NCBI GenBank assembly: GCA_024278435.1 | Contig: JAJRTD010000215.1 | Location: 1-10,361 of the forward strand | Direction: 5' to 3' | From: Gammaproteobacteria bacterium | GTDB taxonomy: Bacteria; Pseudomonadota; Gammaproteobacteria; SZUA-229 | Length of the DNA stretch: 10,361 bases | Shown here: piece by piece, positions 1 to 5,916 of the stretch | How positions within the stretch are numbered: position 1 is the first letter of the stretch | How the letters are laid out: every line of letters begins with the position of its first letter | Translations under genes and position numbers: made by a program | Notes under the pieces: generated by a model | Told to the model about the DNA's origin: nothing | Seen by the model: only the letters and a program-made list of their open reading frames with translations | Database searches by the model: none

Positions 1-43
1 AGGATCTTAAGCCACTGAGCAATCCAATTACTTACGGAGCAAA

Positions 44-69
44 AGATTCTTCGCTGCGCTCTGAATGAC
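44..69. repeat. Copy of a dispersed repeat-like sequence
   Basis: This 26-base stretch begins AGATTCTTCGCT and ends CTGAATGAC. Its complement reads GTCATTC then AGAGCGCAGCGAAG. I recall near-identical intergenic sequences from many bacterial genomes, and here about 24 of 26 bases fit that remembered form. A more diverged relative lies at 7249-7286. The element has no coding capacity and its function is not known to me. Assignment rests on memory of the consensus, not on an alignment. Confidence 0.5.
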
Positions 70-105
70 ACTTATTAAGAGTATCCCTGGATAAATTCAT
101 CACGC

Positions 106-164
106 CATTACAGGCAGTGTCGCTGTAATGCCAGAAAGGTACAGGAAATTTCTGTGCCTTTTTT
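106..164 (+). terminator. Tandem hairpin with T-tract, terminator of the gene left of the window
   Basis: Two stem-loops sit in a row. The first pairs CATTACAG (106-113) with CTGTAATG (123-130) around a 9-base loop. The second pairs bases 135-144 with 152-161, ten pairs including one G-T wobble, around a 7-base loop, and runs directly into a T-tract to 164. The T-tract lies on the plus-strand side, so it should stop transcription arriving from a gene upstream of base 1, which then converges on smrA. On the minus strand no comparable T-tract follows the hairpin. Confidence 0.6.
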
Positions 165-168
165 GTTA

Positions 169-708
169 TCAACTGTTTATTTTTTTCAGCAAGACATAAA
201 CCGCACCACTGCCGCCATCCTTCGGCAGAGCGGTATGGAAGGCCAGTACATTATCAACCGCGCGTAACCAGCGGTTTACCATGGGCTTGATAACGGGCTT
301 GTCCCGGGAGCGAAAGCCCTTGCCGTGGATGATAATGGCATGGCGAACGCCGGCGGCTTCGCATTCCCCCAGAAATTCGAGTAGTTCAACCCTGGCCTGA
401 TCCACGGTCAGGCCATGCAGGTCCAGTTCGTGCTGTACCGGGTGTTTTCCCTGGCGCAGTTTTTTCAGTACGTTGTGCTGCAGACCGCTACGGGCAAAGC
501 TCAGGACATCCGGGCAGTCATCAACCATTTCAGCCAGGGAGAATACGTCATCGATAGCAAAACTGTAGTCTTCAGATTCGCTGTGGCGCGGTGCTTTTAC
601 CGGCTTTTTCGCCAGCTTGACCTTATTGACCGGTTTCAGGGGAGTGACGCCATGCATTTCATCTAAAAACAGGGATTCATCCTCATTTTTTGTTGATTCA
701 TCGCTCAT
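169..708 (-). CDS. smrA: Smr-domain protein, SmrA/YdaL-like
   Basis: A 179-residue protein with a C-terminal Smr domain (about residues 94-175), the fold found at the end of MutS2 and in stand-alone nucleases. Visible motifs are LDLHG (95-99), IIHGKG (126-131) and TALP followed by GGSG (159-168). The N-terminus has SLFLDEM and PLK, and residues 75-90 include LQHNVLKKLRQGK; as I remember E. coli YdaL (SmrA), it carries very similar stretches, which is why I prefer SmrA over SmrB. E. coli SmrA, as I recall it, has lost the DLHG motif, whereas this protein keeps it. The start is the ATG at 708: it has an AGGGGG ribosome site five bases upstream, while a TTG one codon earlier is too close to that site. 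Translation ends with TGA followed in frame by TAA. It is divergent from surE. The role is probably nucleic-acid cleavage or binding, unproven here. Confidence 0.9.
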   Translation of the reverse strand: MSDESTKNEDESLFLDEMHGVTPLKPVNKVKLAKKPVKAPRHSESEDYSFAIDDVFSLAEMVDDCPDVLSFARSGLQHNVLKKLRQGKHPVQHELDLHGLTVDQARVELLEFLGECEAAGVRHAIIIHGKGFRSRDKPVIKPMVNRWLRAVDNVLAFHTALPKDGGSGAVYVLLKKINS

Positions 709-770
709 CAATGCCCCCTGATACGGTATAGTTAGGTTTTAATTGTAACGTATTATTTGTAGTATCTCCT
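709..770. promoter_or_regulatory. Divergent smrA/surE intergenic region
   Basis: This 62-bp AT-rich gap must hold both divergent promoters, unless surE is read from further upstream. The only reasonable minus-10-like hexamer for surE is TATTAT (751-756), without a good minus-35. If used, transcription would begin only a few bases before the surE GTG. On the minus strand TACAAT (747-742) could serve smrA, also without a clear minus-35. No strong operator palindrome is seen. Confidence 0.3.
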
Positions 771-1520
771 GTGCATATATTAGTATCAAATGATGACGGC
801 TACCGGGCGCCGGGCATATCTACGCTGGCAGACGCATTGTCAAAAGAACACACGGTTTCTATTGTCGCGCCGGAGCGTAACTGCAGCGGCGCCAGTAACT
901 CGCTGACCCTGGAACGCGGTTTGCGGGTTTGCCGGGTTGCCGACAATTCCTATTTTGTTGACGGTACGCCCACCGATACGGTACATCTGGCGATTACCGG
1001 TTTGTTAAAGGATGAGCCTGATATTGTGATTTCCGGCATCAATGCCGGCGCCAATATGGGTGATGATGTGCTGTATTCGGGAACGGTTGCCGCGGCAATG
1101 GAGGGGCGCCACCTGGGGTTGCCGGCAATCGCGGTATCGATTAACTCCTACATTCCCGAGCATTTTGCAACGGCCGCCAGGGCCGTGGTACAGCTACTGG
1201 CGAACCTGGACCGGGCTTCGTTTGCAGCGAATACCATTTTGAATATCAATGTGCCGGATATCCCCTGGTCTGAGATCAGGGGCTTCAGGGCGACCCGCCT
1301 GGGTAACCGGCACAAGTCGGAAGGTGTCATTATCCAGAAAGACCCGCGTGGTGAGCCGATGTACTGGGTCGGGCCGCCGGGTGCGGCGCAGGATGCCGGT
1401 GAAGGCACGGATTTTTATGCGGTGCTGAACAACTATGTTTCAATCACACCGCTGCAGATTGATTTGACCCGATATGATAGCCTTGCGGAAATAGAAAACT
1501 GGCTTGCGGCCAGCGGATGA
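771..1520 (+). CDS. surE: 5'/3'-nucleotidase SurE
   Basis: SurE is a metal-dependent phosphatase that removes phosphate from nucleoside 5'- and 3'-monophosphates (and short polyphosphate in E. coli); it is linked to stationary-phase survival. The 249-residue length is normal for the family. The signature is complete: SNDDG at residues 6-10 with metal-binding Asp8 and Asp9, the NCSGAS segment with Ser39, the SGIN motif ending in Asn91, and the YSGTVAAAMEG stretch at 102-112. The start is GTG at 771. No other start codon occurs in frame before a TAG at 729, and MHILVSNDDG matches the usual family N-terminus. No Shine-Dalgarno sequence precedes it; the bases just upstream are ATCTCCT. It leads the surE-pcm-yqaA-nlpD cluster, with pcm 48 bp downstream. 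The truD gene often found before surE is absent here. Confidence 0.97.
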   Translation: MHILVSNDDGYRAPGISTLADALSKEHTVSIVAPERNCSGASNSLTLERGLRVCRVADNSYFVDGTPTDTVHLAITGLLKDEPDIVISGINAGANMGDDVLYSGTVAAAMEGRHLGLPAIAVSINSYIPEHFATAARAVVQLLANLDRASFAANTILNINVPDIPWSEIRGFRATRLGNRHKSEGVIIQKDPRGEPMYWVGPPGAAQDAGEGTDFYAVLNNYVSITPLQIDLTRYDSLAEIENWLAASG

Positions 1521-1568
1521 TCAATCACAATATAAACCAGAATAATCGCAGTAGCAGAATAGTAGTAG

Positions 1569-2237
1569 ATGATTAGTAACGACATACAGGGTATCGGCAT
1601 GACCTCGCAACGCACCCGCGATCGGTTGATCGAGCGCTTGCGTGAGAAAGGGATTAAAAACCAGCGGGTGCTGGAAGTGATGCGCACCACGCCACGTCAT
1701 ATCTTCGTTGACGAGGCCATGGCGCACCGTGCCTATGAGGATACCGCGCTGCCGATCGGCCACGGCCAGACCATTTCACAGCCCTACATCGTTGCCCGCA
1801 TGACCGAAGTGCTGCTTGAAGGCGGCACGCCGGACGTGGTGCTGGAAGTCGGCACCGGTTCAGGCTACCAGTCGGCTATCCTGTCCCGGCTGGTACCCAA
1901 GGTTTACACCGTTGAGCGCATCAGCGCCCTGTTACAGAAGGCCAGGGAGGCGCACCGCAAGATGGGACTGATGAATGTGTTTTCCAAGCACAGTGATGGC
2001 TCCTGGGGCTGGAAGCCGAACGCGCCGTATGATGCCATTATCGTGACCGCCGCGCCGGAGTCGGTGCCGCCGGAACTTCTCGAACAGCTGGCTGTCGGAG
2101 GTCGAATGGTTATTCCCGTAGGTAGCCGTGGCGGGGTGCAGCAACTGAAGCTGTATACGCGTACACCGGACAATATTGAAGAAACCACCCTGGAACTGGT
2201 GTCCTTTGTTCCATTACTTGATGGAGCAATACGTTAA
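1569..2237 (+). CDS. pcm: Protein-L-isoaspartate O-methyltransferase
   Basis: Pcm transfers a methyl group from S-adenosylmethionine to L-isoaspartyl residues in aged proteins, starting their repair to aspartate. The 222-residue protein has the family's TISQP motif (68-72), the SAM-binding GTGSGYQ loop (95-101), DAIIVTAAP in the second half of the Rossmann fold, and a VPLLDG tail. Two starts are possible. ATG at 1569 gives a [10 protein letters not shown]-terminus; Xanthomonas-type proteins as I recall share the GIG lead-in. ATG at 1599 (212 residues) begins at MTSQRT like Pseudomonas Pcm and has a better ribosome site, CAGGG seven bases upstream. I keep 1569 but the choice is open. Its stop overlaps the yqaA start by one base (TAATG), which implies translational coupling. 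Confidence 0.96.
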   Translation: MISNDIQGIGMTSQRTRDRLIERLREKGIKNQRVLEVMRTTPRHIFVDEAMAHRAYEDTALPIGHGQTISQPYIVARMTEVLLEGGTPDVVLEVGTGSGYQSAILSRLVPKVYTVERISALLQKAREAHRKMGLMNVFSKHSDGSWGWKPNAPYDAIIVTAAPESVPPELLEQLAVGGRMVIPVGSRGGVQQLKLYTRTPDNIEETTLELVSFVPLLDGAIR

Positions 2238-2806
2238 TGCTGTTTGCCGGTATATATAACAAGATGATGGGCTGGGCGGCGCATCCCCATGCGGAACGCT
2301 ACCTGGTTGGCGTCAGTGTTTTCGAATCGATTTTCTTCCCGGTGCCGACAGCGCTGATGGTGGCACCGATGGCCATGGCCCGCCCCGAGCGGGCTGTGCG
2401 TATTGCCCTGATTGCAACCACCATGTCGGTGCTGGGCGGTGTGGTGGGTTATTACCTGGGCTATTTTGCCATTCATCTCATTGAACCGCTCATCGAGGAC
2501 ATCGGTTACTGGGACAAATACATGACGGCGCAGCAGTGGTTTGCTGAATGGGGTTTCTGGGCAGTGGTGGTGGCCGGTTTTTCACCCATCCCGTTCAAGC
2601 TGTTCACCCTGTCTGCCGGTGCCCTGCAGATGGCCCTGATGCCGTTTATACTTGCGGCCCTGGTTGGCCGGGCGGCGCATTTCTTCCTGGTTTCGCTGGC
2701 CATGGCGTGGGCCGGTCCGAAGATGGAGCCGATGGTAAGAAAGTATATTGAATGGCTGGGCTGGCTGACCGTTGTACTGGTCGCCTTACTGATTTATTTC
2801 CACTAA
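2237..2806 (+). CDS. yqaA: YqaA-type VTT/DedA-family inner-membrane protein
   Basis: A 189-residue, very hydrophobic protein with about four to five membrane segments (roughly residues 22-45, 54-80, 105-130, 132-158 and 170-188). The motif FESIFFPVPT (29-38) and the re-entrant-loop-like GFSPIPFKLFTLSAGAL (about 113-129) are typical of the VTT domain in YqaA/DedA proteins, some of which are linked to lipid scrambling or membrane potential. No catalytic function is established for YqaA itself. It is longer than the roughly 142-residue E. coli YqaA as I recall it, mostly through N-terminal and central sequence. ATG at 2237 overlaps the pcm stop, and nlpD begins 19 bp downstream, so it is probably made with the cluster. 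The name is by family; E. coli yqaA is not in this context. Confidence 0.88.
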   Translation: MLFAGIYNKMMGWAAHPHAERYLVGVSVFESIFFPVPTALMVAPMAMARPERAVRIALIATTMSVLGGVVGYYLGYFAIHLIEPLIEDIGYWDKYMTAQQWFAEWGFWAVVVAGFSPIPFKLFTLSAGALQMALMPFILAALVGRAAHFFLVSLAMAWAGPKMEPMVRKYIEWLGWLTVVLVALLIYFH

Positions 2807-2825
2807 TTTCTTTTACTAAAAGAAA

Positions 2826-3866
2826 ATGATGCTCCGACAGTGTTGTTTTATCCTGACAACGTTGCTATTTACCATTGTGTTGCCTGCCTGCTCGGGCAAC
2901 GGTACAAAGTGGAACCCGGATGACTATACGGTCAAATCCGGTGATACCGTGTATTCTATCGCCTGGCGTTATGAACTGGATCCCGATGAATTTGCCGACT
3001 GGAACAATCTCGGCTCATCCGGCCTGATCAAACCCGGTCAACGGCTGCATACCCGCAAACCGGCAAATTACAATGCTGCAAAAAGCCGGGCAGGAGAAAT
3101 TGCCTATGCCCCGGCAGCAATCGAAAGCGAGCGCTCGCCCGAACCGGTGAAGCTGCCGGCGCACTCAACACGGACGAGCAGTAGCTCAAACGCAAATAAA
3201 ACCCCGGGCACAACCCGGCAGACAAAGATACGGGCGCGAAAAGGCGATACCCTGTATGCGATTTCGCGCCGTACCGGTGTCAATGTGCAAACCCTTGCGC
3301 AGTTAAACCAGCTGAAAAAACCGTATACCATTCAACCGGGACAGACCATTTTCCTCAAGCCGCTGAATACTGCTGGCCATAAGCCGGGTCATAAAACAGC
3401 TCATCAGTCAGCCAGTAAAACATCCACGGCTGCCAAGCACCCGAAAACAGGCAGCCGTTCTGCACAAACAAAATCGCAGTCATACAAGTGGCCGAAGAGT
3501 GTTCGCTGGCAGAAGCCTGCCAGTGGCAAGGTGATTAAAAAATTCAACCGCCGGCGTAATGATTCCAAGGGTATTGATATTGCCGGTAAAGAAGGCGATG
3601 CCATTGTTGCTGCTGCCGGCGGCAAGGTCGTTTACAGTGGAGACGGCCTTATCAGTTACGGTAACCTGGTTATTATCAAACACAACAAAACCTATTTAAG
3701 TGCCTATGCCTATAACCGCCGCTTGCTGGTAAAAGAAGGGGATGTTGTTAAAGCCGGGCAGAAAATTGCAGAGATGGGGCATAAGGATAAACAAAGTACC
3801 CGCCTGCATTTTGAAATCAGGAAAAACGGTAAACCGGTAGACCCGTTAAAATATCTGCCCTGGTAA
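2826..3866 (+). CDS. nlpD: NlpD-like LysM/LytM lipoprotein, amidase activator
   Basis: An outer-membrane lipoprotein of 346 residues. The signal peptide ends in LPAC, with lipidated Cys22 followed by Ser, which favours outer-membrane sorting. Two LysM peptidoglycan-binding repeats follow, about residues 34-77 (KSGDTVYSIA) and 135-178 (RKGDTLYAIS), separated and followed by Ser/Thr/Lys-rich linkers. The C-terminal LytM/M23 domain (about 228-346) lacks the zinc ligands of active peptidases: the first His position reads KGIDIAG, the HxH region reads AYAY, and the final motif is RLHFEIR. This matches E. coli NlpD, which does not cut the wall but activates the amidase AmiC at the septum. E. coli NlpD has a single LysM. 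An alternative ATG is at 2829; only AAAAGAAA precedes both. It lies directly before the rpoS control region, as in many gammaproteobacteria. Confidence 0.93.
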   Translation: MMLRQCCFILTTLLFTIVLPACSGNGTKWNPDDYTVKSGDTVYSIAWRYELDPDEFADWNNLGSSGLIKPGQRLHTRKPANYNAAKSRAGEIAYAPAAIESERSPEPVKLPAHSTRTSSSSNANKTPGTTRQTKIRARKGDTLYAISRRTGVNVQTLAQLNQLKKPYTIQPGQTIFLKPLNTAGHKPGHKTAHQSASKTSTAAKHPKTGSRSAQTKSQSYKWPKSVRWQKPASGKVIKKFNRRRNDSKGIDIAGKEGDAIVAAAGGKVVYSGDGLISYGNLVIIKHNKTYLSAYAYNRRLLVKEGDVVKAGQKIAEMGHKDKQSTRLHFEIRKNGKPVDPLKYLPW

Positions 3867-4020
3867 AGTGATTAATCAGTGTTGTTGCCGTTGATTTAAA
3901 TACGGCCGGTTTTTATCACCTCTTTAAATGACAGCTTTCAGGTAAATCCTTAAAAAGTTATCCAATAAGTCATGTTTTCTATTCTGCCGGACTATCCATA
4001 GTGAATATATGGTCTTGTGG

Positions 4021-4055
4021 GTGGTTTTCGACAAAACCACAATATACTGTGGTTT
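4021..4055 (+). promoter_or_regulatory. Three-part alternative stem-loop upstream of rpoS
   Basis: GTGGTTTT (4021-4028) pairs perfectly with AAAACCAC (4033-4040) across the four-base loop CGAC. AAACCACA (4034-4041) equally pairs with TGTGGTTT (4048-4055) across six bases. The middle arm therefore serves two mutually exclusive eight-base-pair hairpins. It could be a switch in read-through RNA from nlpD, or a set of half-sites for a DNA-binding regulator. TATACT (4043-4048) inside it resembles a minus-10 box but has no good minus-35. The geometry is seen; the role is inferred. Confidence 0.4.
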
Positions 4056-4099
4056 GCGTGATGAACATAAATTAAATTCTAGTTTTTTTTAATAAATGC

Positions 4100-4129
4100 T
4101 TGCCAATTATTGAGAATTGATGATATAAG
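4100..4129 (+). promoter_or_regulatory. Predicted sigma70-type rpoS promoter
   Basis: TTGCCA (4100-4105) and TATAAG (4124-4129) are separated by 18 bp. They match the consensus hexamers at four and five of six positions respectively. The predicted start is near 4136, which would leave a leader of about 128 bases before the rpoS ATG. This is the best promoter candidate in the nlpD-rpoS gap. Confidence 0.6.
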
Positions 4130-4130
4130 A

Positions 4131-4158
4131 TTTCTAACGTAAGGGCTAACGTTAGAAA
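4131..4158. promoter_or_regulatory. Perfect 10-bp inverted repeat over the predicted rpoS start
   Basis: TTTCTAACGT (4131-4140) and ACGTTAGAAA (4149-4158) are exact complements around eight bases. AAGA (4127-4130) and TCTT (4161-4164) extend the symmetry past a two-base bulge. CTAACGT also occurs as a direct repeat (4134-4140 and 4146-4152, 12 bp apart), and CTAACGTTAG (4146-4155) is itself a palindrome. Because the repeat straddles the predicted transcription start, an operator is more likely than an RNA hairpin, provided that start is right. Confidence 0.5.
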
Positions 4159-4263
4159 AATCTTGTAAGTGTATGGAATTTAAGGGCAAGTGACTGCTGC
4201 CGCTTACATAATAAATGCATAAAAAAAATAACTATAAAACACATTTTGGGGTGGGGTACAATC

Positions 4264-5280
4264 ATGACAGAAGCAATAGCTGAATCGAAAGCTAAAGAAG
4301 AGTTAGAGACTGGTGTCTTAATGATGCAAGATATTGATGACGTTGAGCACGATGACGATGATCACGTATCAGAACCGGCAGTAAAAGCAAAATCAACCAA
4401 ACGTGTAAAAGCAGACGTTGATCCTGATGCAAAAGTAAATCGCAAAGAGCTTGATGCAACGCGCCTGTATTTGCGTGAAATAGAAGGTTCACCTTTGTTA
4501 ACCGCAGAGGAAGAAGTTTTCTATTCCCGTAAAGCCCTGAAGGGTGATATGGATTCGCGTAAAAAAATGATCGAATGTAATCTTCGCCTGGTGGTAAAGA
4601 TTTCCCGTCGTTATATGAACCGTGGGCTGGCCCTGCTTGACCTGATTGAAGAAGGCAACCTGGGTCTTATCCGTGCTGTTGAAAAATTTGATCCGGAAAA
4701 AGGATTCCGTTTTTCTACCTACGCCACCTGGTGGATACGTCAGACCATTGAACGTGCGCTGATGAACCAGACCCGTACTATTCGTCTGCCCATCCATGTA
4801 ATCAAAGAATTAAACGTCTACCTGCGTGCTGCCCGTGAACTTGAACAGACCATGGACACCGAACCGACCGCAGAAGATATTGCCAAAATGCTCAACAAGC
4901 CGGTCGCCGGCGTTGAGAAAATGCTCGGTCTGCGTGACCGCGTTACCTCTGTTGATGTTCCTGTCGGTAAAGAAAATGACCGTCCGCTGCTGGAAATCGT
5001 GGCTGATGAACGTGTTCCTGCACCACCGGAAATGCTGCAGAATGAAGATGTAATGGCTAACCTGGGTGTCTGGCTGGATCAGCTGGATGAAAAACAGCGT
5101 GAAGTTCTGGTTCGCCGTTTCGGTTTGAATAACCATGAACGCACCACACTGGAAGATGTCGGCAAGGAACTGGGTGTGACCCGCGAACGTGTTCGCCAGA
5201 TCCAGATGGATGCGCTGAAACAGTTACGCAAGATCCTGGAAAACCAGGGCTTTACCGAAGAGTTATTATTCCACGAATAA
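4264..5280 (+). CDS. rpoS: RNA polymerase sigma factor RpoS (sigma 38)
   Basis: The general-stress and stationary-phase sigma factor. The 338-residue protein has an acidic N-terminus (DDVEHDDDD, about 25-33), region 1.2 with RLYLREIE (67-74), regions 2.1-2.4 with NLRLVVKIS (106-114), [18 protein letters not shown] (126-143) and [14 protein letters not shown] (152-165), region 3 from about 176, and region 4 with [19 protein letters not shown] (296-314). The LLFHE end resembles the enterobacterial tail. Lys181 in VIKELN aligns by my count with E. coli Lys173, the residue needed for RssB-directed proteolysis, so regulated degradation is possible. The start is ATG at 4264: GGGGTG with a further GGG lies 7-15 bases upstream. 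A TTG at 4246 is part of the ribosome site region and is unlikely. A strong terminator follows 40 bp after the stop. Confidence 0.97.
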   Translation: MTEAIAESKAKEELETGVLMMQDIDDVEHDDDDHVSEPAVKAKSTKRVKADVDPDAKVNRKELDATRLYLREIEGSPLLTAEEEVFYSRKALKGDMDSRKKMIECNLRLVVKISRRYMNRGLALLDLIEEGNLGLIRAVEKFDPEKGFRFSTYATWWIRQTIERALMNQTRTIRLPIHVIKELNVYLRAARELEQTMDTEPTAEDIAKMLNKPVAGVEKMLGLRDRVTSVDVPVGKENDRPLLEIVADERVPAPPEMLQNEDVMANLGVWLDQLDEKQREVLVRRFGLNNHERTTLEDVGKELGVTRERVRQIQMDALKQLRKILENQGFTEELLFHE

Positions 5281-5320
5281 GAATAAGCCGGCCTGATTCA
5301 GGCTGTCTGGTTGTGTTTTA

Positions 5321-5348
5321 AGCAGGTACCTTGTGTACCTGCTTTTTT
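5321..5348 (+). terminator. Intrinsic terminator of rpoS
   Basis: AGCAGGTAC (5321-5329) pairs perfectly with GTACCTGCT (5335-5343) around a five-base loop, and the stem runs into six T (5343-5348). It lies about 40 bp after the rpoS stop. On the minus strand the stem is followed by TTAAAAC, so it would be at best a weak terminator for the convergent gene. Confidence 0.92.
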
Positions 5349-5440
5349 ATTGCCCGGCCAAAAAAATATTTCACCACAAAGACATGGAGTTTGAAATTCC
5401 TGGCTGCAGGTCAGGGTCGACAGGTTTAACTATCAACTGT

Positions 5441-5812
5441 TTATTCGATAATCAGGCCGGCCACCACATTACGGCCTTCGCTCATCAGCACGTTATAGGT
5501 GCGACAGGCGGCGCCGGTATCCATAAAATCCACGCCAATGCCATGGCGGATAATGCCGGAATAAATTTCAACTTCGGGAAATACCAGCCGCTTGCCGGTA
5601 CCGATAAGGATCAGCTCCGGTTCCATCTCCAGTAACTGCTCAATGTGTTGTGCCTGCAGCTGGACAATGTCGGCAATCCCCCAGTTCTCCCTCAGCCGGG
5701 TGTTGTTCAGAACCAGACTCTGGTGGAACGGTTTTTCATTGATGGTTATGCTGGCCTCGTCATAGGCGGTGATTACATAACCCTCGTTCTGGTAATCCTG
5801 GGCAAATTTCAT
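5441..5812 (-). CDS. Mth938-domain (Xcc1710-like) protein
   Basis: A 123-residue soluble protein of the Mth938/DUF498 family. Visible family features are VLNNTRLRENWG (34-45), ELILIGTG (66-73) and the C-terminal MDTGAACRTYN (97-107) with Cys103, followed by EGRNVVAGLI. The mitochondrial relative NDUFAF3 helps assemble respiratory complex I, but bacterial members of this kind have no settled function, and none is shown here by context. It converges with rpoS and is divergent from hom, about 104 bp away. The ATG at 5812 has no clear ribosome site. In other gammaproteobacteria I recall this family lying beside alaC-hom-thrC genes, which would fit its position next to hom; that is a memory to be verified. 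Confidence 0.85.
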   Translation of the reverse strand: MKFAQDYQNEGYVITAYDEASITINEKPFHQSLVLNNTRLRENWGIADIVQLQAQHIEQLLEMEPELILIGTGKRLVFPEVEIYSGIIRHGIGVDFMDTGAACRTYNVLMSEGRNVVAGLIIE

Positions 5813-5916
5813 AGTGATTTATTGATAGTATTCAGTGAATTCTATATTACACGTTATCTGGCGAATGCAGTAGAATAAGCGCCTTTGAAAAATCTAACCT
5901 GTTTGTGGAGAGAGTC
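5813..5916. promoter_or_regulatory. Divergent intergenic region between the Mth938-domain gene and hom
   Basis: An AT-rich 104-bp gap expected to hold both promoters. For hom, TAGAAT (5871-5876) is a fair minus-10 box with a poor minus-35 18 bp upstream. For the minus-strand gene, TACTAT (complement of 5826-5831) is a possible minus-10. No threonine or isoleucine attenuator leader peptide is evident. Confidence 0.3.

Larger units (their letters stand above)
3867..4263 (+). promoter_or_regulatory. nlpD-rpoS intergenic control region
   Basis: This 397-bp stretch carries no open reading frame of note and is AT-rich. From left to right it has a TGATTAATCA palindrome (3869-3878), a weak 4-bp stem before a T-tract (3887-3915), a three-part alternative hairpin (4021-4055), a run of eight T (4083-4090), a sigma70-like promoter (4100-4129), an inverted repeat over the predicted start (4131-4158), a possible leader hairpin (4165-4207), an A-rich stretch (4221-4240) and a G-rich ribosome site (4248-4256). 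No strong terminator separates nlpD from rpoS, so rpoS may also be read from upstream. Confidence 0.75.

Noticed and set aside
415..666. 83-codon plus-strand frame
   Set aside because: It lies wholly antisense to smrA, which has clear family motifs.
3887..3915. Terminator-like stem and T-tract after nlpD
   Set aside because: The stem GCCG/CGGC has only four pairs with a 12-base loop, too weak to call a terminator.
4034..4090. Hairpin plus eight-T run as a terminator before rpoS
   Set aside because: The T-run starts 28 bases after the stem, too far for intrinsic termination.
5333..5635. 100-codon plus-strand frame after rpoS
   Set aside because: It starts inside the rpoS terminator and overlaps the Mth938-domain gene on the other strand.
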